Assembly: GCF_019925205.1 (NCBI RefSeq)
Contig: NC_083566.1
Span: 8,432,001 to 8,496,000, forward strand
Length of the DNA stretch: 64,000 nt
Reading direction: 5' to 3'
DNA from: Metopolophium dirhodum
Taxonomy: Eukaryota > Arthropoda > Insecta > Hemiptera > Aphididae
This document shows, in pieces, positions 13,064 to 22,000 of the stretch (positions within the stretch are counted from its first letter, which is position 1; every line of letters starts with the position of its first letter). The translations under genes and the position numbers were made by a program. A model generated the notes under the pieces. The model had not been told where the DNA came from. It saw nothing but the letters and a program-made list of their open reading frames with translations, and made no database searches.

Positions 13064-16000
13064 TGGGTAACCCGCGGCAACATAGGCCATTGGGTGTGGG
13101 GAGGGCACTGTAGGTTTTATATTGGGTAGGTTTGGTAGGTTTTTTATATTGGGTAGGTTGGTACACGTGTGTGTTGTGTTTGGCAGAATTTCTAATGGGG
13201 CACCCGTAGGTTTCTGCCGTGCCCCGGGGTGGGGGGATGGCGGCACTTGTTCTCCGGACACCGTGACTTGCACGGAGAAAAATGCCGCCCAGTGGTCGAG
13301 GATCGAACTCGGACCGGCTGTGCCGAATCCGTCGCGTTAGACCACTCGGCCACCTCGTCCCCAATATAATATTATTATTATATACTATTTTATTAGTTAT
13401 AGTTCTTACTTATTTCTTATTACATAGATATTTTTTTAAATTATTATTATTTAATTTAAATTTGTATTCGATTTCTTGGAATTAAATTGTAAAAGTCAGT
13501 GAAAAGAATATGATATTGAATAAAAATAAATAAGCCCTAAGCATCTATATTTGTTATGGTTAACATGACGTTAATTAAAAAATCTTTACTAGATTATTAT
13601 GACGTCATATCGTATGATTAGCGAAGTGGTAATTACGATTTACCGGGAGCGCAAAAAAGGTACGATGTCGGTTTGCCAAGGTATTAGGAACTTAAAAATT
13701 AGCACAAGCCGAAGGCAGAATCGACAATAACTGTAGAACGGCCAAGGTTACGATCGTCTCTGGTCGGAGTACAATAATTACAATATAATATCATATTTTA
13801 TATGATATGACTTTGGTCGGAAGTACTCACTACCCATATACTTGCAATACACCTACCTTGGTTTTAAGTTATTTTTTGGCAAATCGTGACCCAGCAGTAA
13901 TGTCTGTGCATAAATACATAATACGGTTTTCTCGTAGAATTTATGGCATAATAATCGACCGTCACGTGTCGGTGGTACGCGCAGAGCCGAACAGCCAATA
14001 AAGATATTATAGAATAATACTAAAAAATGTTTAAAAAGTTTAAGAAATCGTTTGGCGCGCGACGATCGAGAGTTGTGGATAGCTCACAGCCAGTATATAT
14101 TATACGAGTATACGTTTACGCTGTTAATATACGCATTATAATAATATTATTATTATAGGTATATGAATGCACGCAGACTACAATATTATAATATAAAATG
14201 AATATAATTAATTATGTAAAATATTGTAAGACATTTAAATCACACACACTACACTACGATGATAATAGTTGCAGTACAGATAAGAGATGCATGCAAAAAC
14301 ACCTGCACCAAGGTAAAATGTAGGGCCTATACTTGCGACTAACAATAATATAATATGTACCTAGTACATAATAATTATTTGTAATTTGTATAATAAATTG
14401 TGCACATTGTTTTGTATGTAGTGTATACCGACCTGTGAATAGAGAATAGGAATGTTGACGTTATCGTAACCGATCAGCGATCCCAGCCTGTACCTCATGT
14501 CGGACATCTCCAACAGTATTGTCTGTACCATGTGATCGTTGGATATCAGTTTCTCTCTTCTGGCCCGGTTTATGATGTTGGTGGCCCAAGTCAACGGGAT
14601 CCAGTAATTGGTCATCGCGGTCTTCGCTTCCACCGCTTCCAGTATCTCCTTTTCGCTATCCATCATCAAACCTACGCCCGCCGCCATGTTTCAACAAAAA
14701 AATGCGTTTCGTCTTGGATAACGTTTTGTTTTCGTTTTGATTTTATTAAACAATATCAACCGTCGTTATATTTTCGTATCCGTATAATATAATATAATTA
14801 ATAATATAATATATTGTTGGCCAAACAGCAATATGTTTATATCGATTAAGTTGGTGGGGGGGGGGGGGGGGGGCTGAAAGACAATGCACATCTAAAGATA
14901 GCAGTAGTCGCAAATCATATATCTACCTAATGAACATTGTATTCGGAATTTTCGGAAACCAATCACGTCATTATATTTTATAGGTGTACTACACTACTAC
15001 AACAGGAACCTTTTATATCTTACATAACAAAAAACGTTTTACGAAAGTCGAATTTATGAAATGGGAAGATCCGAAAAGAATAATAATTTACTGCAATTAC
15101 AAAATGCGTAATGCACTGCACGCCCACAGACACACACGCTGCAGACATACATAGGTATTGTACGTATTTTATATGGGTATTGCACATAAATTTGAATAGA
15201 GCCTATAGTAGGTACCTACTTTTGTACGAAGTATTGTACAACATATTATAATATATATATATATTTAATTAGAGTTAATTAGAGTGGTGTTTATCGATAA
15301 TTTACAATCTATACATTACATACAATAAGTAAATTTGATGAAAGAATTATAGTACAGGCTGTGAATGACTTGAAGAAAAACTCGCAGTCAAGTCACCTTA
15401 TATTATAATATTAAATGCTGTGTGTTTTACGTAAGGTTATTTCAAGAGGAGATGTTTGTATAATACTATAATAATATATTTAGTCTATCGGCAAATATGC
15501 AAAACAACGGAACTCTGTTATGATTTTATATTAATGTGTTTACAATAATAATTCGAAATCGGTAGCAATACTTATAGTTATTAATGGAATGAAACTTGCA
15601 CTGCACTGGTATGCAATAATAAAATAATTAATAATTTCGCTCGGAGAAACTATATAAGTAGAATAAAAAAATTATGAAGTATAAAAATAGCAACGGTTAA
15701 ATATTTCTACGTTAAAATAACGTCCCTCTCTCTCTCTCAATAGTCATGGTAGTTGTGGTACCTACTACACTTTCTCCCGGCAATTAGATTACGTATGCAG
15801 TGAGCACTTATAACGACTAGCTAATATAGGTACGTACAACGTGCGCCTACCTATATAATATTGTACATAATATCATATTATTATATACTTGTACGCGTCG
15901 CAACGTAATCGGGTGTAAATCGGGATATAATTAACTACATATTTGTATATATTGCGGGGAACAATCGACAAGCACCTCGCGCCAATAATTATTATTATAC

Positions 16001-19000
16001 GGCGATAGGCATAATAGTAATATCATATAATAGGTAATAATATTATAATGACGAATAATATCATGATTGATCTTCTGCTGCTGCTGTTGGTGGTGGTGCT
16101 GCTGCTGCTGCTGCAGACGAACAGTGAGACGCGCAAGTTTAACGAACACGGCGGCTGCTGCAGCTGCACACTCTGACAATACCCAAATCCGACTCGGACG
16201 CGACCGGTGTGATTTTTTGGCGTTATTATTAATTATTCTCGAAGAAATATAAAATAATAATAATATATTATATTATATTACTGTCGTTGTTGTTGTAGTA
16301 GTAGTATTTCGCGTTTGCATGCCTGACACATCTTGTGACAGGTGAAATTTATCTGCCATGCAAAACGTTCACCTTTCTGATGTTACACGCGGGGTTATCC
16401 TTACATTGTATAAACATATACATACATACACACCGCCATATATCCGACTGTGGTGTACATAATATATATATATATAATAATTTAATACGTAGATACATTA
16501 TATACCGCGGTATTTGTATTGTTATAAATCATTATGACGTACAAGTACATAATTACGATAACACACATAGGTACTATAATTATATGTAGGTATATTACAT
16601 ACACACACACGCACATGGGTATCGATACTATATGGTTAAAGCGAATTTTGTGTAACACTGCGATTGAAAATTCAAACGCTGAGCCTCGGCTGAAGTAGCT
16701 AGCTGGTATATAATATTTATAAATACATAATAATATGTATGTGTTCCATAAAGCCTAACCAACTATAATTTGGTAGGTAATAGTGATATAGAGTATAGTA
16801 AATTACAATTACAATTTTGACTTGGACTAGATTCCCGTTGAAGAACGTAATAATAATAAATAATATTCCACAATCACGTTGATCGAGTTCGACCCAACTG
16901 CGGTTATGTCTTAGATCCTCGGATGTACATTTCTGTATGTAGTTGACGAGTCTAGGATCACCGGGTGATTCTTATGATACGACGTAGGTAAATAGTAAAT
17001 ATTATAAATAATAATTATATAAGCCGATATGTATCATGCACTTAATATTTAAGGATCCAATTTCTAAATGATTTTGTACGTGCATTTTTTTTTTTGTTAG
17101 TGTTTACATGCACATGCAAAGCTTAAGCAGCATTAATAAAAATAAATCACAAAAAGAATAATATAAATAATGTCACACCAAGAAATCAACACTTTTACTA
17201 TTACGATTAAACAAATGAAATAACTACGGTTATTAATAAGTTAAATAATAATTATTAATGAATATTATGACAAGTCTTCCCGAGAGATCTGCTGAAATTA
17301 TTAATATTAATATTTTCCATATTATTTTAAACGGACGTTTTATGATAAACTCGTGAAAGCAACAAGTGTTCGGTAATAACAAAAAAATTCATATTAAACG
17401 AGTATATTATTATGCTTTTTGAAGAGATGCGATTTATTATTCGTGAGAAATGAGAACATAAAATCAGCAGGTGACCAGGGAAGAACAAGATGTACGTTTT
17501 AAAATGAAATGAAAACACAATTAATGAAAACAAGAACGATGATATGCTAAATAGAATAGATTTATATAAATAGTCGGTAGGGTATTGGCAAAATGCTGAC
17601 CTGTGTGTAGACGAGTGGCACGCAAACGGTATCATAGCTGATTATAGAACCCAGTCGGCGCCTGATGTCCGACAGCTCAACGAGAAGCGTCTGGACCACC
17701 TGGTCGCTGGATATGAGCGATTCCCTGCGAGCTCGGTTTATGATGTTGGTCGCCCACACCAACGGCATCCAATACTTGGACATGGGGCTTCTCTCGTCCA
17801 TCATTTCCACGATTTTTTTTTCGCTCTCCAACATGATTCCTGTGTCATGTCCAAGTTCGTTACACGTTCAACAACATAGACCCACCTCCCGCCACTAACC
17901 CCCGAACCCGCGACCCGCATGGCCGTTTTCATCGAAGGGTCGACCGGCAGAAGTTATAATAATATTATATAGTAGAACAAGAAATATAATATGGTGAATA
18001 TATTTTTAATTTTACTCTCACGCAGCCCACGAATATATTGTTGATTGACTTGATTATAACATAACTATGTAAATAAATAAGATAAAACCTTGAATACGTG
18101 ATAAAATGGATACAAACCATCAAAAACTTTTATAAAAACATAACAATATAGTAACTGCACGTTTTGAAGAAAAAGAATAAAACAGTTTATCGAAAATTAT
18201 AAAGGTAGTATAATAGGTTCCTAGTCATAAAAAATAAACGGATAAAGTATAATATTTGTAAAATCATCAAATCTGTGTTAAACTGGGTATAGTAAAGCAG
18301 GTACCTACTCGTAAAACAATAACTTTGGCACTAATTCAAAATTCGCATTCATCCACGAGAGATAACAGACTCGGAAGTGAAAATCCTTGAAACTTTGTTT
18401 CTATTAACAACACACATCATAGTATATCTATTATAATTTATAATACACCGTGTATTTAGAAACGATTCTGTGCACAACAATAATATTACAATAATATGCA
18501 CATTGCACACACGTCACACCCCGCTTCAAAGGTCACGAGAACGAAACAATGTACTCGTGCACACCAATCATATAGGACGTTTTACAGCTGCCGCCGCAGT
18601 GATGGGTGGGTGGTTGATACCGAGTTGCGGTCAAGATTATAACAGGTAAAAAAAAAAATCCGAGTTGCGGTCGGGATCAAAACAGGTTAAATATCAAAAT
18701 AGGTAAAAATCCTAGTTGCGGTAAAAAAATATGATTAATAATTATTATGTTTTAAATATTGACATAGTTACATATTATTATGCTAAATACAAAAATGAAA
18801 CGGTCAAAATACAAATTTTGAATATAAAATATAAATTAAAGAAATGCATAAAGAAAAAACTGTATTTATTCATACAATTTTGAAATCAAAAACATTAGAA
18901 CAAGATAATGCTTTCTTGATAAATTAAAAATATTTGAAGATTTTATTTGTCATACGTTTACATGGCAATAGTAAAATTCTATTAAACCTATTAGGTACGT

Positions 19001-22000
19001 AAACAACATTTATTAATATGACAAATATTTAAAATTTCAAAAAAGGGGGATCCTCGTGTTAATACCCCTCACTTTGTTTTTTGGATAGCGCTGGGAGTTT
19101 TTGTGCACAAACGTCGGGATCTGGTGCAAATTTCTGCACAAACGATGCACAAACGTTTGGCACATTCAAAAATCCAAATATTCAATGTGGGGGAGGGGCT
19201 ACCGTTTCAATGGCCCCCCATTTTGTTTTAGGGATAGAGCTTTCAGTTTTTATGCACAAACGATTGGACTTGGTGCACATTTCTGCACAAACGATGCACA
19301 AACGTTTGGAGTGGTCAGAAGTTCAAATTTCGAAAGTGGGGAGGGGGGGGCATTGAGATGGACCTTGAAAATAATAAATTACAAAATTTTGGCAACATCG
19401 TATATTATCGAAAATTGGATAAGAGCTCATCGGATAATCGATAACCGGATACTGACCGCAATTAAGACGTTAATTTTACCTTCAATATTATTAAGACCGC
19501 AATTCGTCTATTGCGACCGCAACTCGGACAATACCGGGTGGGTATGATATGGGTAGGTATCGTAGTCCCGAGACTGATCCATTTGCAGATCTACGACCGA
19601 TAAATTATATTAACGAGAACTTTGCCTCGAGCTTTGACGTGGTTTTCGATACATATAGGTAGATGACTGCAGAGTTGACACATGTAGGTGCGTTTGCGGA
19701 GAGACACTGCAGAGTTATAATGATTATATTATTATTATTTATTGGTAATGGATAATGGCGAACGACGACCAACTCATAAAGTTATAATATGACCATAATA
19801 TCGTGACGATAATCGAGTAATCGTAAATAATATATTGTTTTCAGCGGCGTGTTTTGTATATTTTGTAATAACGCGTGTGTGACACACGTACAATATATGC
19901 GATCGAATTAAGAATAACACGATGGTAAAATTATGTCAGTCGACGATTGTTATTGTCAAAACTAATCCAATCGTAACGATCACATCCCAGTGTTGTGTAG
20001 TATACCTATTTAGAGTGTACCTACCGTATATACTATATTATATAGGTATATAGGTATACTATGGTATAGCCTTGCGCGTAAAAACACTATACCTACCTAC
20101 CTACCGCTATTGGGCATTGTTCAAATATTATTATCCTGCACGCGTTCTACAGGGTAATCCATTTGACTGCAAAAATTATACTTCGTAGATTTTTGTAATT
20201 TTAAAAGAAAAAAATTGTATAATATCGTATTAAGCCGAATATTATATTATTATACGTATACCTAGGTATACCCCACTAAATGCGTTGACAAAAATATCTG
20301 TCTTTTCTATTACATCAAACGATAATATACATGTATAATAATATTGTATAACATTTATTTTCTTAAAATATACAAAAATTAATTTGGAAAATGAGCGCAT
20401 AACCGTCAATCTGCAGGTTAAACGAATCACCAGTTACCTACCTACCAATATGTATATCGTTATTTCCATTTCAACACGGGGGATTGACGCTTTGCAGGGT
20501 TCGAAATCTACCGCAGGCGAATCCCGGACGAAAAGTCCGGATTCATTTTTTGATTGCCGGACAAAAAGTCCGAGTACATTTTTACTGTCGGACAAAAAGT
20601 CTGAAAATACAAAATGGTCTATTAAGTGTATAAATATAATATACCTAATACTATATAGATAGGTATTATATACATGTATAATATTATATATAGTCAGTTC
20701 ATATATTATTAATATTTATTTAAAAAATATAATCTATAATAAAAAAAAGTAAAAATGTACTCGGACTTTTTGTCCTGCGATCAAAAAATGAATCCAGACT
20801 TTTTGTCCAACTTTTTTCATTCCGGACTTTTTGACCGAATACCACCGCAGGCACCGTGCAAAAGGCGCAAAACTATAATATTATAATATCTGCAGGGTCG
20901 TATTATACTCGAGTAGAGCTGATAATATTATATTGTACTTTGTACGATTAAAAAGTTCGCTAGAGCTTATTACGAAAAATGAATAATGACTAAACATATA
21001 ATGACGGTTACCTATATAATATAACAATAATATGTCTCTTGCGCATAGGCGTATATTAAAATAATAAAGTTGTGCCTACAGCTGTCGCGATATTATTAAA
21101 AGGCGATGTTCGAATGTAAATCTAATCGATGTAAATCTACGGAATGATCCAATTTATTCTCAAACCGCTTCGAGACCCGTAACAGTCGCACATTCTTTGA
21201 ATAAATTGATATGCAACAGGTTCTGGGTTAGTACTATGTGCGAAAAAAAACCGGTCGAGTCTCGGGCACCACGTGTGTAAAGATATAATATTATTATTAA
21301 TCGAGTCGATAATAAACAATGTTCCGGCCATTTAAAACATTTGATAACGTAGTCATAATAATATAGTTTATTATAATCTAGGCTATCGCTGGCTGTTTAT
21401 GTACCTATACTACCTACTTAGGTATAATTACAATATATTCAGACACGTCTTGCACTTTTATATATACAAACATCGAGATTGAGTACTCACCGGCGTCGAC
21501 GATGTGTTGTAATGTGGGAAATCGTTTTTTCACCCTTATGCTCACTTGCTTTAGAGTGATGACATAGGCCAGTACAGCGTACCTCACTATGTTCCTCCTC
21601 ATAAGCCGCCCTCTCTCGTCCTGAAATAAACAATATTATGTTATTTTTTTTATAGAGATTCGATTCCTTATAAAACCTTATAATATGCTTGCGTGCATGC
21701 CTTAAAAAAAAATCATCAAATATGCTTTAAAAATACACGCAATTGTTTGAATATGTTCGAACAGTATTTAATAAACTGGGTAGGTAACTAAACGTATCTA
21801 GTTAAAATATATCAATAACAAAAAACTGGCTAAAATATTTACCATCGTGGAGACGATCGTACCAAAGGTTAACAATTTACACTGTATACAAATGTATTGT
21901 CAGTAAATATTGTACTATAAAATTCTACGACTTTCTGGACCATTTATAAAGACTAATAATTAATGTATGCATTTCAAAATACGCATTTCTACTTCATTAT

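Larger units (their letters stand above)
14680..17590. other. Intron between alternative exons B and A; simple repeats
   Basis: Holds an 18-base G run (14856-14873), a CTG-rich microsatellite patch (16074-16210) and (CA)n-like runs near 16595. The minus-strand frame with polyGln/polyAla at 16060-16179 comes from the CTG repeat. No further copy of the alternative exon was seen here. Confidence 0.55.

Noticed and set aside
13290..13362. A functional tRNA gene on the minus strand
   Set aside because: Boxes A and B are present but the anticodon arm is not convincing, the acceptor stem does not close, and it is fused to a body and A tail; it is the head of a SINE.
12942..13485. Several open frames of 67-140 codons on both strands
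   Set aside because: They run through the tRNA-derived SINE and its poly(A) tail (poly-Lys); artefacts of the repeat.
14361..14687. Possible independent start (MAAGVGLMMDS) for a short bestrophin isoform at exon B
   Set aside because: The TAG acceptor directly before GLMMD, exact phase match to the upstream exon and identical layout in exon A make it an internal exon; the upstream ATG is intronic.
15931..16252. PolyGln/polyHis/polyAla open frames on both strands
   Set aside because: Produced by the CTG/TGG microsatellite; no splice sites or homology.
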